Positions 28,675-38,169 are shown, counted from the first letter of the stretch. The stretch: 64,000 bases of DNA from Chloroflexota bacterium (GCA_016234485.1 JACRBL010000044.1:1-64000); one strand, 5' to 3'. Made by a program: numbers and translations. The notes: generated by a model from the letters alone, not told the origin.

Positions 28675-28704
28675 TTGACGTATTATCGTTTTCGCAAGTA
28701 TAAT
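28675..28704 (+). promoter_or_regulatory. Promoter of secG
   Basis: TTGACG and TATAAT are separated by 18 bases. The -10 ends 28 bases before the secG start, and aggagg lies between them. Confidence 0.75.
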
Positions 28705-28732
28705 TCCCGCGCTAAATTGGCAGGAGGCCACA

Positions 28733-28954
28733 ATGATTCAAACTTTACAATTCGCTTTGATTATAACGGCAGTCGCGCTCATCGTTAGCGTCATCTTGCA
28801 GAGCAAGGGCGCAGGATTGGGCGGCTTGACTGGCGCGGATACGGGCAGTGTCTTCACCGCTCGCCGCGGCATCGAACGTACCCTCTTTTGGGTCACGATT
28901 GTCCTCAGCGTGCTATTCTTCGCGCTGGCGATCTGGCTCATCCTCGTTTCCTAG
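28733..28954 (+). CDS. secG: Preprotein translocase subunit SecG
   Basis: A 73-residue, two-helix subunit of the SecYEG export channel. The helices are about residues 5-22 and 50-71, joined by the family's Gly/Ser-rich cytoplasmic loop (LLQSKGAGLGGLTGADTGSVF type, with RRGIER before helix 2). It has a good promoter, a strong ribosome site and its own terminator, so it is a single-gene unit. Confidence 0.93.
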   Translation: MIQTLQFALIITAVALIVSVILQSKGAGLGGLTGADTGSVFTARRGIERTLFWVTIVLSVLFFALAIWLILVS

Positions 28955-28970
28955 GTTCCATTCCGCGATT

Positions 28971-29002
28971 GAAAGGTCGTGGTCGCTTGACCTTTCTTTT
29001 TT
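28971..29002 (+). terminator. Terminator of secG
   Basis: GAAAGGTC pairs with GACCTTTC across a 10-base loop, followed by six T. Confidence 0.9.
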
Positions 29003-29008
29003 AAACCG

Positions 29009-30691
29009 ATGAAACGATTACGCTGGCAGATTTTGGTGGTGGTCATCACCCTGGCGCTGGTTGGAGTCTTGCTCCTCAGCCAGGGGCCTGTCATTGCCCC
29101 GATCTTGCCGCAGGCCGCAAGCGGCGGAGCCTACACCGAAGGGCTGGTCGGCGCGATGGGACGTTTGAACCCAGCGCTCGATTGGAACAACTCCGCCGAC
29201 CGCGACGTAAACCGCCTCATCTATAGTGGCGTGATGCGTTTCGATTCGCGCGGCATGCCCGAACCCGACCTGGCCGAATCGTGGGGGACAACCGCCGACG
29301 GAACCATCTACAATTTCAGCCTGCGTCCCAACGCGGTCTGGCACGATGGCGCGCCCGTCACCAGCGACGACGTGATCTTCACCATCGAGTTGATCAAAAG
29401 TCCCGCTTCATTCTATCCGCAGGATATTAAAGAAATGTGGGGCAAGGTGGATATCATCCGCCTCAACGATCGCGACCTGCAATTCAAGATCCCCGAGCCC
29501 TACGCGCCCTTCCTCGATTACATGACCTTCGGCGTCCTGCCGAAACATCTGATCGAGTCCATTCCGCTAGACCAACTTCTCAACGCGGATTTCAACCTCA
29601 AGCCCGTGGGAAGCGGCCCGTACAAGTTCGATCACTTGCTCATTGATAACGGACAGATCGTGGGCGTCACCCTCGTCCGCAACGACGCCTATTATTTTTC
29701 CAAGCCCTTCATTGACCAGGTGATCTTCAAATATTATCCGACCTCCGCCGACGCAATGGACGCCTTCCGCGCGGGCGAGGTGGCGGGCGTCAGCCGCGTC
29801 ACCCCCGACCTTTTGGCGGACGCGCTGGCCGAGCCGACTCTCTCCGTCCACACCACGCGGCTTCCGCAGATGGGCTTCGTGCTGTTCAACCTCAACAACC
29901 CCGAAGTCCCCTTCCTGCAAGAGACGAAAGTCCGCCGCGCGCTCATGCTCGGCCTCAACCGTCAGCGTTTGATAGACGCCTTCATGCAAGGACAGGCCAT
30001 CCCGCTTCACGGCCCCATCCTGCCTGGTTCGTGGGCGAATTACGACGGCGTGGAAAAAATTCCGTATGACGCCGACATGGCGATCGCGCTCCTCAAAGAG
30101 GCCGGATATACGCTTCCCGCGGACGGGGGGGCGGTGCGCGCCAAAGACGGCAAATCGTTGGCTTTCAGCCTCGCTCACCCCAACGATGAAGTCCACACGA
30201 AGATGGCCGAATCCATCCAGACGAACTGGGCTACCATCGGCGTGCAGGTGACTCTCGTCCCCGTGCCGTACGCGAGTTTGCAAAACGACTATCTTTCCAA
30301 GCGCTCATATCAAGCCGCGCTGGTGGAACTTTCTCTGCCGCGCACGCCCGACCCCGACCCGTATCCGTTCTGGCATCAGGCCGAGGCCACGGGCGGACAG
30401 AATTACTCGCAGTGGGATAATCGCCCCGCCAGCGAGTACCTCGAACAGGCGCGCGTCACCACCGACTTTGGTTTACGAACGCGTCTCTATCGCAACTTCC
30501 AGGTGATTTTCGCACGCGAACTTCCCGCCCTGCCGTTGTATGCTCCCGTGTATTCGTACGGAGTCAGCGACAACGTGTTGGGCGTGCAAGTCCCCCCGTT
30601 GTATGACACCAGCGACAGGTTCCTGCTAGTGACGCAATGGTATCTCGTCATCCGTCGCGCCCTGGAACCGACGCCCACGTCCTTGCCATGA
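29009..30691 (+). CDS. Peptide-type ABC transporter solute-binding protein (family 5)
   Basis: This 560-residue protein binds a solute (peptides or similar) outside the membrane. It has an N-terminal hydrophobic segment (about 7-27) with no lipobox, so it is probably a membrane-anchored or secreted form. SBP family 5 features: EPDLAESWGTTADG, FSLRPNAVWHDGAPVTSDDVIFT, and FNLNNPEVPFLQETKVRRALMLGLNR later on. No permease or ATPase genes adjoin it, so its transporter must be elsewhere. It begins right after the secG terminator without a clear ribosome site. Its stop overlaps the next start (ATGA). Confidence 0.9.
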   Translation: MKRLRWQILVVVITLALVGVLLLSQGPVIAPILPQAASGGAYTEGLVGAMGRLNPALDWNNSADRDVNRLIYSGVMRFDSRGMPEPDLAESWGTTADGTIYNFSLRPNAVWHDGAPVTSDDVIFTIELIKSPASFYPQDIKEMWGKVDIIRLNDRDLQFKIPEPYAPFLDYMTFGVLPKHLIESIPLDQLLNADFNLKPVGSGPYKFDHLLIDNGQIVGVTLVRNDAYYFSKPFIDQVIFKYYPTSADAMDAFRAGEVAGVSRVTPDLLADALAEPTLSVHTTRLPQMGFVLFNLNNPEVPFLQETKVRRALMLGLNRQRLIDAFMQGQAIPLHGPILPGSWANYDGVEKIPYDADMAIALLKEAGYTLPADGGAVRAKDGKSLAFSLAHPNDEVHTKMAESIQTNWATIGVQVTLVPVPYASLQNDYLSKRSYQAALVELSLPRTPDPDPYPFWHQAEATGGQNYSQWDNRPASEYLEQARVTTDFGLRTRLYRNFQVIFARELPALPLYAPVYSYGVSDNVLGVQVPPLYDTSDRFLLVTQWYLVIRRALEPTPTSLP

Positions 30692-31209
30692 CCTCTCCCG
30701 AAAAAGATAAAGCCTTCTTCCTCGCGGGCCTCCAGGAATTGGAGCCGTATCTGCTGTCCAAAGAGTTGTACTGGCATGTCTCTCCGCACGCGACAGACTT
30801 CACGCAGTTGACGTTGGGCGCGTTGCTCCTCGTCCGCGAGCGATTGAAGGCCTGGGGCGACACGGACGCGATGGAACTCGCACAGCAGTTGGACGCGGTG
30901 CGCTCAAAGTGGCGATCGGCCTGGGAGGAGAAAGTCCGCCGCGAGGTACGCGCGAGAAGCGAGTTATGGAAGGATTTCATCGCCGCGCGCGACGCGTCCG
31001 CGAGGCAGTATCCGTATCAAGTCCGATTACGCGCCATGCTGGCCTTGTTGCTGGACGACTTGCGCGAATCCCCCTCTGAAATGTTGACGTCCCTTGACGC
31101 GCATTTGAAACACAAATTTCATGCGGGCGCGTTCGTTTGGGATGTAAAATTGCAAGCGTACTTTCCGCAGGATCAATTTTGGTTTTTGTATGGAAATATT
31201 GCTTCGTAG
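30688..31209 (+). CDS. Conserved-looking helical protein, unknown
   Basis: The 173-residue product starts MTSPEKDKAFFLAG at an ATG overlapping the stop of the solute-binding protein gene, so it is translationally coupled to it. No signal peptide or membrane segment is visible. The sequence is largely helical and charged, with Trp/Arg-rich stretches (RSKWRSAWEEKVRREVRAR) and a C-terminal HAGAFVWDVKLQAYFPQDQF. I recognise no family. It could be a cytoplasmic partner of the preceding gene or merely share its transcript. Confidence 0.7.
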   Translation: MTSPEKDKAFFLAGLQELEPYLLSKELYWHVSPHATDFTQLTLGALLLVRERLKAWGDTDAMELAQQLDAVRSKWRSAWEEKVRREVRARSELWKDFIAARDASARQYPYQVRLRAMLALLLDDLRESPSEMLTSLDAHLKHKFHAGAFVWDVKLQAYFPQDQFWFLYGNIAS

Positions 31210-31231
31210 CGCAAAATTAATTTTGCGTTAC
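31206..31231. repeat. Short palindromic repeat gtagcgcaaaattaatttt
   Basis: A nearly perfect 26-base palindrome at the end of the preceding gene, related to those at 27285 and 34573. Confidence 0.6.
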
Positions 31232-31247
31232 CACACAGGAGATTGAC

Positions 31248-32627
31248 ATGACCGACGCTCTCAATATTGCTCTCAATTATGCTCATCAAAACGCCGACCG
31301 CTTTTTGGCGGACTTGAAAGATGTTCTCGCCATTCCGTCCATTTCGACTTCGGATGAGTACAAGCCCGAAGTGTTGCGAGCCGCGGTGTGGATGGCCGAC
31401 CAGTTGCGCGGCATGGGAATCCAAAATGTGGAGATCATGCCAACCAGCGAGAAGGGTCATCCCGTGGTGTTTGGCGAGTGGCTGAAGAAGCCAGGCGCGC
31501 CGACGGTGTTGGTGTATGGTCACTATGACGTGCAACCGCCCGACCCGCTGGAGTTGTGGGAGACGCCTCCCTTCCAACCGACTGTGCGCGGCGACAAACT
31601 TTACGCGCGCGGCTCCTCGGACATGAAGGGACAGGTGATCGCGAGTTTAGCGGCCATCGAGTCCGCGTTGAAATCGGGACAGATGCCCGTCAACGTGAAG
31701 TTCATGCTCGAAGGCGAAGAGGAGATCGGCTCGGAGCATCTCGGCGATTTCATTAAGAAGAACGCGAAGAAACTCTCGGCGGATGTCTGCATCAACACGG
31801 ACGCGGGCATGATCGGCGCGGATCATCCCACCATCACGTATGGCCTGCGCGGACTTTGCTACATGGAACTGCGTGTCTATGGTCCGAGCAAGGACTTGCA
31901 CTCTGGTCTCTTCGGCGGGACGGTGCACAACCCCGCCCAGGCGCTGACCGAACTCGTGGCGGGCATGCACGATAAGAGCGGCAGAGTCACCCTGCCTGGA
32001 TTTTACAAAAAGGTTCGTAGATTGACGCCGCGCGAGCGCGCCGCTTTCAAAAAATTGCCGACTACGAAGAAATTCTTTTTAGAGCAAACGGGCGTGCCCG
32101 CGTTGTGGGGCGAACCCGAATTCATGCCGAACGAACGCGTCGGCGCGCGGCCCACGCTGGAAGTAAACGGCCTGCTTTCGGGCTGGACTGCGCTTGGAAG
32201 CAAGACCGTTTTGCCCGCCTACGCGATGGCCAAGATCTCCTGCCGCCTCGTTCCTGACCAGACCCCCGAAGAGACGTTCAAGCAGATGCAGGCCTACCTC
32301 AAGACCAAGGCGCCCAAGACCATCCGCTGGGAACTCATCAGCTTGCACGATGCTGGCACGGCCATTACCGACCTGAACGGCGACGGCGTGAAGGCCATGT
32401 CCGATGGCTTGGAGAAGGTATGGGGCAAGCAACCGTTTTTAGTGCGCGAAGGCGGCTCCATTGGCGCAGTGGTGCTGTTGCAACAATACGCGGGCGTGGA
32501 ATCGGTGCTCACTGGTTTCGGCCTGCCCGAGGATAATGTCCACTCGCCGAATGAACATTTACACCTGCCAACGTGGTATAAAGGGATCGACGCGTTGATC
32601 CATTTCCTGTACAATTTCGGCAAGTAA
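31248..32627 (+). CDS. M20-family metallo-dipeptidase
   Basis: This 459-residue cytoplasmic enzyme hydrolyses dipeptides or related amides. Zinc ligands and catalytic residues are all visible: GHYDVQPPD (His92, Asp94), ARGSSDMKGQ (Asp125), MLEGEEEIGSEH (Glu157, Glu158) and INTDAGM (Asp185), with a late histidine in DNVHSPNEHL. The lid domain lies at about 205-385. An acaggag site precedes the ATG. It belongs to the carnosinase/PepV-like branch named dipeptidase in many genomes; the exact substrate is not deducible. Confidence 0.93.
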   Translation: MTDALNIALNYAHQNADRFLADLKDVLAIPSISTSDEYKPEVLRAAVWMADQLRGMGIQNVEIMPTSEKGHPVVFGEWLKKPGAPTVLVYGHYDVQPPDPLELWETPPFQPTVRGDKLYARGSSDMKGQVIASLAAIESALKSGQMPVNVKFMLEGEEEIGSEHLGDFIKKNAKKLSADVCINTDAGMIGADHPTITYGLRGLCYMELRVYGPSKDLHSGLFGGTVHNPAQALTELVAGMHDKSGRVTLPGFYKKVRRLTPRERAAFKKLPTTKKFFLEQTGVPALWGEPEFMPNERVGARPTLEVNGLLSGWTALGSKTVLPAYAMAKISCRLVPDQTPEETFKQMQAYLKTKAPKTIRWELISLHDAGTAITDLNGDGVKAMSDGLEKVWGKQPFLVREGGSIGAVVLLQQYAGVESVLTGFGLPEDNVHSPNEHLHLPTWYKGIDALIHFLYNFGK

Positions 32628-32641
32628 CATTCCTCTGTTTT

Positions 32642-32769
32642 TTCAGCAGTCCTAAAGGATGCTCGCAATTGGACTGCTGATTGGCTTGCAGTGCAACTGC
32701 TCGCGAACGTGTCTGTTTTTTCAGCAGTTGGACTGCTGAATGGCTCACAATACAACTGTTCGCGAACTT
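32642..32769. repeat. Two copies of the cagcagttggactgctga repeat
   Basis: Two direct copies (about 32667-32710 and 32721-32769) of the element seen inverted at 16893. The ATG at 32740 falls inside the second copy and is therefore rejected as the kinase start. Confidence 0.65.
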
Positions 32770-32787
32770 CTAGTTCGGGAGCGACTT

Positions 32788-34569
32788 ATGCCTTTCGCGA
32801 TAGGTGAATCCGTCGGCCCGTATAAAATCATCGCCCAAATCGGACAGGGCGGCATGGCGACTGTGTTCAAAGCGCATCATGCCGCCCTGGATCGTTTCGT
32901 GGCATTGAAGGTCTTGTATTCCGACCTTGGACAAGACCCCAATTTCACGACGCGCTTCAAACGCGAAGCGCGCGTGGTGGCGAAACTCGATCATCCCAAC
33001 ATCGTGCCTGTCTACGATTTCGCCGAGGAGGACGGGCATCCCTATCTGGTGATGAAGCTCATTGAGGGGGAGACGCTCAAAGAACAGATGACGCGCGGAC
33101 AGTTGCCGCCCGATGAAATTATTCGCGTGGCAGAGACGATCGGCGGCGCGCTGGGATATGCCCACAAGCAGGGGATTCTGCATCGGGACGTGAAACCCTC
33201 CAACGTGCTGACCGGCTCCGACGGCCACATCTATCTCGCGGACTTTGGGCTGGCGCGCATCGCCCAGGAGACGAGCGCCACGCTGACGGCTGGCGCGGTG
33301 ATCGGCACGCCGCATTACATCTCGCCCGAGCAGGCCATCGGCGCGAAAGACCTGAACGAAGGCACGGATATTTATTCGTTTGGCGTGATGCTGTACGAGA
33401 TGGTGGTGGGACGTCCGCCCTTTGTGGGCGATACGCCGCTTTCGATCATTTACAACCACATCCATAAACCATTCCCGATGCCGCGCTCGATCAACCCGTC
33501 GGTGCCGGAGGCGGTGGAGTGGGTGTTCATCAAAGCGCTGGCGAAGGAACGCGCGGAGCGATACGCTTCGGTGGACGAGATGGTCGCGGCGTTCAAATCC
33601 GCGTGGAGGGAGGAGCCGCTGCCCGCGACGGTCGTCAGTTTGCATAGGGAGGCCGTGCCGTCCCAAAGGGAGAGTCTGGTTCGACGGGCCGAGTCCGCTG
33701 TGAGGGCGCGTGAGGCGATTCCGTCCAAAACAAAGAGGCCGTGGTGGTTGTACGTCGGCGCGGGAGTCCTGTTGGTCGCATGTTGCGTGGCGCTTGGTTT
33801 CGCGGCAAATTTGTTTACGCCGTATCTGCCGACGATCACGATCAACCCAACAAACACGCCCACGGAAGTCGCCATGGATTTTTGCAATGGCGAGCAGACG
33901 TGGTTGAGCCGCGATTATTTTCCCGTGCAGGAAATTGATCACTGCTGGAGTTTGAATCATTACCTCACCGATCTGACGTTTTCGGGGAGCGATTGGACGA
34001 TGGTTACGACGAAGGATGTCGCGTACACCGATCAGGCATATCTCGCGCGAGCCGATTTCCCCGCCGCGACCATCGAAGATTATTGGAACAACGGCTTCGA
34101 CATTACGGATGTTTATTACGGCAACGGTCAGTGGCTCGTGACGATGAGCGCGGGAACTGGCTTTACAACACAGAGTTACTTAACGGATACATCCCTGCCC
34201 AACGACAGTATTCAAAAGTATTGGGCGGATGGCTACTCCATCACGTCGCTGGCGTATGGCAATGGGACGTGGATCGTCGTCATGTCGCAGGGCGCGGGGC
34301 TGGGCGTGCAGGTTTATTTTTCGGAGGTTGAATTTCCCGAAGGCAAGGTTCGCCAATACTGGGACGCGGGCTACGACATCACCAGCGTCGCGTATGGCAA
34401 CGCTGGCTGGACAGTGGTCATGTCGCAGGAAAGCGGATTTACCAACCAGTATTATTATCACAAGGAAGTGTTTCCCGAGAGCGGCATCGCCGAAGATTGG
34501 GACAAGGGTTTTTCGATCACGAATCTGGAATTTGGAAATTTGCTTTGGGTTGTGGTGTTGTCGAAGTAA
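32788..34569 (+). CDS. Receptor-like Ser/Thr protein kinase with repeat sensor domain
   Basis: The start at 32788 (MPFAIGESVGPYKII) follows a gggag site and gives 593 residues. The kinase domain (about 10-275) is complete: glycine loop IGQGGMATV (18-26), Lys41, HRDVKPSN (132-139), DFG (152-154), GTPHYISPEQ. A basic linker precedes a single membrane helix (about 319-343). The outer part (about 365-593) consists of about five repeats of roughly 42 residues with the pattern Y(W/F)..GY.ITS.AYGNG.W.VVMS..., closely like the DUF7477-type repeats known from some plant kinases. The overall plan matches PknB-like receptor kinases but with this repeat instead of PASTA domains. Ligand unknown. Confidence 0.88.
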   Translation: MPFAIGESVGPYKIIAQIGQGGMATVFKAHHAALDRFVALKVLYSDLGQDPNFTTRFKREARVVAKLDHPNIVPVYDFAEEDGHPYLVMKLIEGETLKEQMTRGQLPPDEIIRVAETIGGALGYAHKQGILHRDVKPSNVLTGSDGHIYLADFGLARIAQETSATLTAGAVIGTPHYISPEQAIGAKDLNEGTDIYSFGVMLYEMVVGRPPFVGDTPLSIIYNHIHKPFPMPRSINPSVPEAVEWVFIKALAKERAERYASVDEMVAAFKSAWREEPLPATVVSLHREAVPSQRESLVRRAESAVRAREAIPSKTKRPWWLYVGAGVLLVACCVALGFAANLFTPYLPTITINPTNTPTEVAMDFCNGEQTWLSRDYFPVQEIDHCWSLNHYLTDLTFSGSDWTMVTTKDVAYTDQAYLARADFPAATIEDYWNNGFDITDVYYGNGQWLVTMSAGTGFTTQSYLTDTSLPNDSIQKYWADGYSITSLAYGNGTWIVVMSQGAGLGVQVYFSEVEFPEGKVRQYWDAGYDITSVAYGNAGWTVVMSQESGFTNQYYYHKEVFPESGIAEDWDKGFSITNLEFGNLLWVVVLSK

Positions 34570-34572
34570 AAT

Positions 34573-34597
34573 GTAGCGCAATTTGCCAAATTGCGTA
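34573..34597. repeat. Short palindromic repeat gtagcgcaatttgccaaatt
   Basis: A 25-base palindrome four bases after the kinase gene; third member of the family at 27285 and 31206. Confidence 0.6.
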
Positions 34598-34626
34598 GAA
34601 GTTGAAGTAACAGGAGACTTTAGATT

Positions 34627-35562
34627 ATGTCAGAAGATCGTATCATCACCTACGGCGGACAAGCCGTCATCGAAGGCGTGCTTATGCGCGGGCGCAAGGC
34701 GTTCGCGATCGCGATGCGCGCGCCCGATGGCAATGTCGCCATTCATACCGAGCAACTCGCGAAGGTATATCAATCTTGGATTTCCAAGATCCCCTTCCTG
34801 CGCGGCATCCTCCTTTTGTGGGACGCGCTCGGACTGGGCATGCGCGCGTTGACGATTTCCGCCAACACCCAAACGGGCGAGGACGAAAAACTGGAAGGCG
34901 CGTCGCTCTACCTGACGTTGGCGGGGTCGCTCGCCTTTGGCATTGGACTCTTCTTTTTGCTTCCCGCGGCCATCGGCGGCTGGGTGGAAGGACTCTTCAT
35001 CCCCGCGGCGGGAGGCGGAGGCGTTTTGCCCGCGCCCGCGTTGACCTACGCCGCGTCCACTTCGGGACTGTGGCTGGGCAACCTGGTGGAGGGCGTCGTC
35101 AAACTTGGGTTGATGATCGGCTATATCTGGGCGATTGGTTTCATGCCCGATATCAAACGTCTGTTTGGCTACCACGGGGCGGAGCATAAAACCATCAACG
35201 CCTTTGAAGCAGGCGCGGAACTCACGCCCGAATCGGTGACGAACTATCCCATCGAACATGCGCGCTGTGGCACGGCCTTCTTGCTGACTCTCGTTTTGCT
35301 TTCGATCCTCGTCTTCGTTTTGCTTGGCCCCCTGCCCATGCTGTGGAGACTCCTCAGCCGCCTCCTGCTCATTCCCATTCTCGCGGGCATGGCCGTCGAA
35401 TACATCCGTTGGACGGCGAATCATCTCGACAATCGTTTCGTGCAGTGGATGATCCGTCCCAACCTCGCGCTCCAAAAACTGACGACGCGTGAGCCTGATA
35501 TGAAGATGCTCGAAGTGGCGATTGCGTCGTTTAAGGCGATGAGGGAGGCGGAGGGGAAGTGA
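34627..35562 (+). CDS. DUF1385 (YqhQ-like) membrane protein
   Basis: A 311-residue integral membrane protein. The family signature YGGQAVIEGVLMRG lies at about 9-22, and a second conserved region LFGYHGAEHKTINAFEAG contains His and Glu residues thought to bind metal. About four to five hydrophobic segments lie between residues 85 and 255. The ribosome site is aggag. Members are annotated as putative metal-dependent enzymes; no biochemical role is established that I can rely on. Confidence 0.88.
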   Translation: MSEDRIITYGGQAVIEGVLMRGRKAFAIAMRAPDGNVAIHTEQLAKVYQSWISKIPFLRGILLLWDALGLGMRALTISANTQTGEDEKLEGASLYLTLAGSLAFGIGLFFLLPAAIGGWVEGLFIPAAGGGGVLPAPALTYAASTSGLWLGNLVEGVVKLGLMIGYIWAIGFMPDIKRLFGYHGAEHKTINAFEAGAELTPESVTNYPIEHARCGTAFLLTLVLLSILVFVLLGPLPMLWRLLSRLLLIPILAGMAVEYIRWTANHLDNRFVQWMIRPNLALQKLTTREPDMKMLEVAIASFKAMREAEGK

Positions 35563-35593
35563 TCAGTGATCAGTTTTCAGTGGTCAGTGAGTG

Positions 35594-35630
35594 AACCCCC
35601 GTTTTCTTTGTGAAAGCGGGGGTTTGTGTT
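35594..35630 (+). terminator. Terminator after the DUF1385 gene
   Basis: AACCCCCGTTTTC pairs with GAAAGCGGGGGTT (one G-U), followed by TTGTGTTT. Confidence 0.8.
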
Positions 35631-35692
35631 TCATCTCCCTGCTCTCTTCTCTCTTTTATCTCCTCCTAATATCCCCTTGCTAGAATCGCGGC

Positions 35693-36565
35693 ATGAAACT
35701 TCGCAAATCATGTCTGCTGTTCAGCGTTCTTGCGTTCATCATCCTGTGCGCGGCCGCGCCGTTTGTTTACCTACATGGGCGTCCCGCGCCGATTCCTGCC
35801 AAGCAAACCCTTCGCAATGGCGTGGTGTATCAGCGTATTTTTCGTCTCAGGCCGCGGCCGATGATGATCCATGTTTTGAAGATTGACACGAAAACCAAGG
35901 GGTTGCATTTTCTTATCACCCCGCCCGATCGTCCCGAAAGCGACCAGCCCATCAACGCGCGCACCACGTCGCAATTTCTGGAAGAGTTCGATCTCGACAT
36001 CGCCGTCAATGGGGATGGATTCTCGCCCTGGTGGTCGTATGTCCCCGCGGACTATTATCCGCACGCGGGCGACCCCGTGACGCCGCGCGGCGAAGCCGCT
36101 TCGCGCGGGACGGTATACGGGCGCGAGGGTGGCGGGCATTTTCCCACCCTTTATCTTTCCCAGCAAAACACCGTCTCCTTCGACGCGCCCAACAAACCCT
36201 GGGACGCGATCTCCGGCGAGACGCGCATCGTGCAGAACGGCAAGCCCATGGACGGGTTGACCAATCCCGAACTGCATCCGCGCACCGCGATCGGTTATTC
36301 CAAGAACGGAAAATTTCTCTTCATCGTTGTCGTGGACGGACGCCAGCCGTTTTACAGTCAGGGCATCACGCTGGCGGAACTGGCAGATTTGATGCTCCAA
36401 CTCGGCGCGCACAACGCGATGAATCTCGACGGCGGCGGCTCGTCCACGCTGGCGATCCGCGGCGGGAACGGGGAAGCGCGCATCCTTAATTCGCCCATTG
36501 ATCAATACATCCCCGGGCGCGAGCGGCCGGTGGCGAATCATTTAGGGATTTATTTTTCGAAATAG
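35693..36565 (+). CDS. Phosphodiester glycosidase family protein (NAGPA-like)
   Basis: A 290-residue exported or membrane-anchored protein with an N-terminal hydrophobic segment (about 7-27). The family domain (about 60-288) includes the region IAVNGDGFS, the motif RTAIGYSKNG and the hallmark NLDGGGSSTLAI near residues 244-255. Relatives act on N-acetylglucosamine-1-phosphodiester bonds or on exopolysaccharide and wall sugars; the substrate here is unknown. It is convergent with the DUF2723 gene, only eight bases away. Confidence 0.88.
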   Translation: MKLRKSCLLFSVLAFIILCAAAPFVYLHGRPAPIPAKQTLRNGVVYQRIFRLRPRPMMIHVLKIDTKTKGLHFLITPPDRPESDQPINARTTSQFLEEFDLDIAVNGDGFSPWWSYVPADYYPHAGDPVTPRGEAASRGTVYGREGGGHFPTLYLSQQNTVSFDAPNKPWDAISGETRIVQNGKPMDGLTNPELHPRTAIGYSKNGKFLFIVVVDGRQPFYSQGITLAELADLMLQLGAHNAMNLDGGGSSTLAIRGGNGEARILNSPIDQYIPGRERPVANHLGIYFSK

Positions 36566-36573
36566 AGCAGGGT

Positions 36574-38136
36574 CTATTTTCCCCGAATCCGATACAGCCC
36601 CTCATCTATTACTTCCACGGTGAAATGTTCCTCCAGATTATCCAGCCAGAGGGTGAAGTAGATGGGACGCTCGTTAATGTTGGCGTTGATGTAGGCGATG
36701 GCAGAATCCGCAAAACGCGGCTGTTCGCCGATGAAGGCTTCGTGGAGGGTGATGTCGTCGCGATCCATAACCAGTTGGGCGGTGTAGATGGCGCTGTAGA
36801 GATTGTCCCAATCTGTGAAGATGATGGCGTTTGGCTCCACGCGTTCCAACAGTTTGCGCGCGTCGTTAATGGCTTTGTCGGGCGCGAAGATGGGATAGAT
36901 ATGATCGCGGCGGATGAAATCTGTGTAGCCTTTCGTGACGGCCAGTTGAAGGTTCGCGTACGCGTCCGAAAACGGGAGCAGGATGAAGGTCAAGAAAGAC
37001 GCGGCGAGGATGATGGGGCGCGCCACGCGTCTCGTCACGTGTTCGCGCTGGAGGAGGGAATCCAGCCCGTCGAGAATTATCCCGATCCCCGCGCCCAGCC
37101 AACCCGCGATGAAGATCGCGGCGGGGACGTAAAACTCGCGGTAGATGGAAAACGCGACCGTGACGCCCAGTCCCCAGATGAGGAGAAAAGAGACGAGCGG
37201 ATAGAGTCCGTCGTGCCAGGTCGGACGGCGAAAGAGGGCGACGATGCCAACGACGATGAACGCGGCCGCCCAGAGCGGATAGATGCCCGCGTATTCCACC
37301 AGGCGGGCGCGGATGACTTCAGGCGGGGCGCTGAAGTAGTAGTCCCAAAAATGGTTGGCGGGGAAGATGGCGAAGAGACGCTCGAACGGCGTGTCGAATT
37401 GAGTCTCGGTGAGGCCGAGCGCGCTGAGCGAGGGACGATAGACCGTGTTGTAAATGCTGGAGGGCGGGTCGTGCGCGTCCACGTAGAGGAAGGTCGCGAG
37501 GGTGAGCGCGAGGCCGATCAGCGCGCCCGCGGACGCGCCCAGCCAGTCTGCGCGTTTGCGGGCCGCGAGCGTCATGATGACGAGCACGGACGCGGCAGTC
37601 ATCACGACGGTGCTGTGAATTCCCACGCTGAGTCCGCCGAGGAGACCCGCCAGGAAAAGATATTGCCACTTGCCGCTTCGATTCCAAAGCAAGGTGAGTA
37701 GCCAGACGCTGGCGATCATGCTGGCCGCGGTGGCGTAGGATTCGGCCACGAGGGCGCGCCACCAAAATCCCTCGCTGAGCGCGAGCAGGGCAGACGCGGC
37801 GACCGCGGCCACGCGCCAGCGATTGAACATCCGCACGATGAGATAAACCTGCGCCGCCGCGAACGCGCCGAAGAAGGCGGACATCAAGTTGACGCGCCAG
37901 GCGATGTTGCCGAGCGGGATTAATGTGAAGAATTTTCCGAGGATGATTTGGGTCGTGTAGCCACTGGGGTGGGTCATGCCGAGCGTGTAGGAGAGGACTT
38001 GAAACTCTGCCGAATCGCCCCACAGCAAAGACGGCGCCAGCGTGCGGACATAGAGCGCGAAAGCCGAAAGCCAAATGAGCGCGGCAACGAGGAGATCGTC
38101 GCGGGAGATGGGTTTGGATGATGTGGCCGCGGTCAT
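36574..38136 (-). CDS. DUF2723 multi-span membrane protein
   Basis: The start at 38136 (MTAATSSKPISRDD) gives 520 residues; a form 27 codons longer would begin close to the upstream terminator and is less likely. The DUF2723 signature is clear near the N-terminus: SLLWGDSAEFQVLSYTLG then THPSGYTTQIILG. About ten to eleven hydrophobic segments follow, with a soluble C-terminal domain (about 420-520). The fold resembles GT-C glycosyltransferases such as PMT, with the acidic residue in the first outer loop, so transfer of a lipid-linked sugar is plausible but unproven. Confidence 0.86.
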   Translation of the reverse strand: MTAATSSKPISRDDLLVAALIWLSAFALYVRTLAPSLLWGDSAEFQVLSYTLGMTHPSGYTTQIILGKFFTLIPLGNIAWRVNLMSAFFGAFAAAQVYLIVRMFNRWRVAAVAASALLALSEGFWWRALVAESYATAASMIASVWLLTLLWNRSGKWQYLFLAGLLGGLSVGIHSTVVMTAASVLVIMTLAARKRADWLGASAGALIGLALTLATFLYVDAHDPPSSIYNTVYRPSLSALGLTETQFDTPFERLFAIFPANHFWDYYFSAPPEVIRARLVEYAGIYPLWAAAFIVVGIVALFRRPTWHDGLYPLVSFLLIWGLGVTVAFSIYREFYVPAAIFIAGWLGAGIGIILDGLDSLLQREHVTRRVARPIILAASFLTFILLPFSDAYANLQLAVTKGYTDFIRRDHIYPIFAPDKAINDARKLLERVEPNAIIFTDWDNLYSAIYTAQLVMDRDDITLHEAFIGEQPRFADSAIAYINANINERPIYFTLWLDNLEEHFTVEVIDEGLYRIRGK

Positions 38137-38169
38137 GTCTGGAATATAACAGATTTGGCGGTAAACGAA

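Noticed and set aside
32740..32787. Upstream ATG for the kinase gene
   Set aside because: It lies in a dispersed repeat; the ATG at 32788 has a ribosome site and starts just before the kinase domain.
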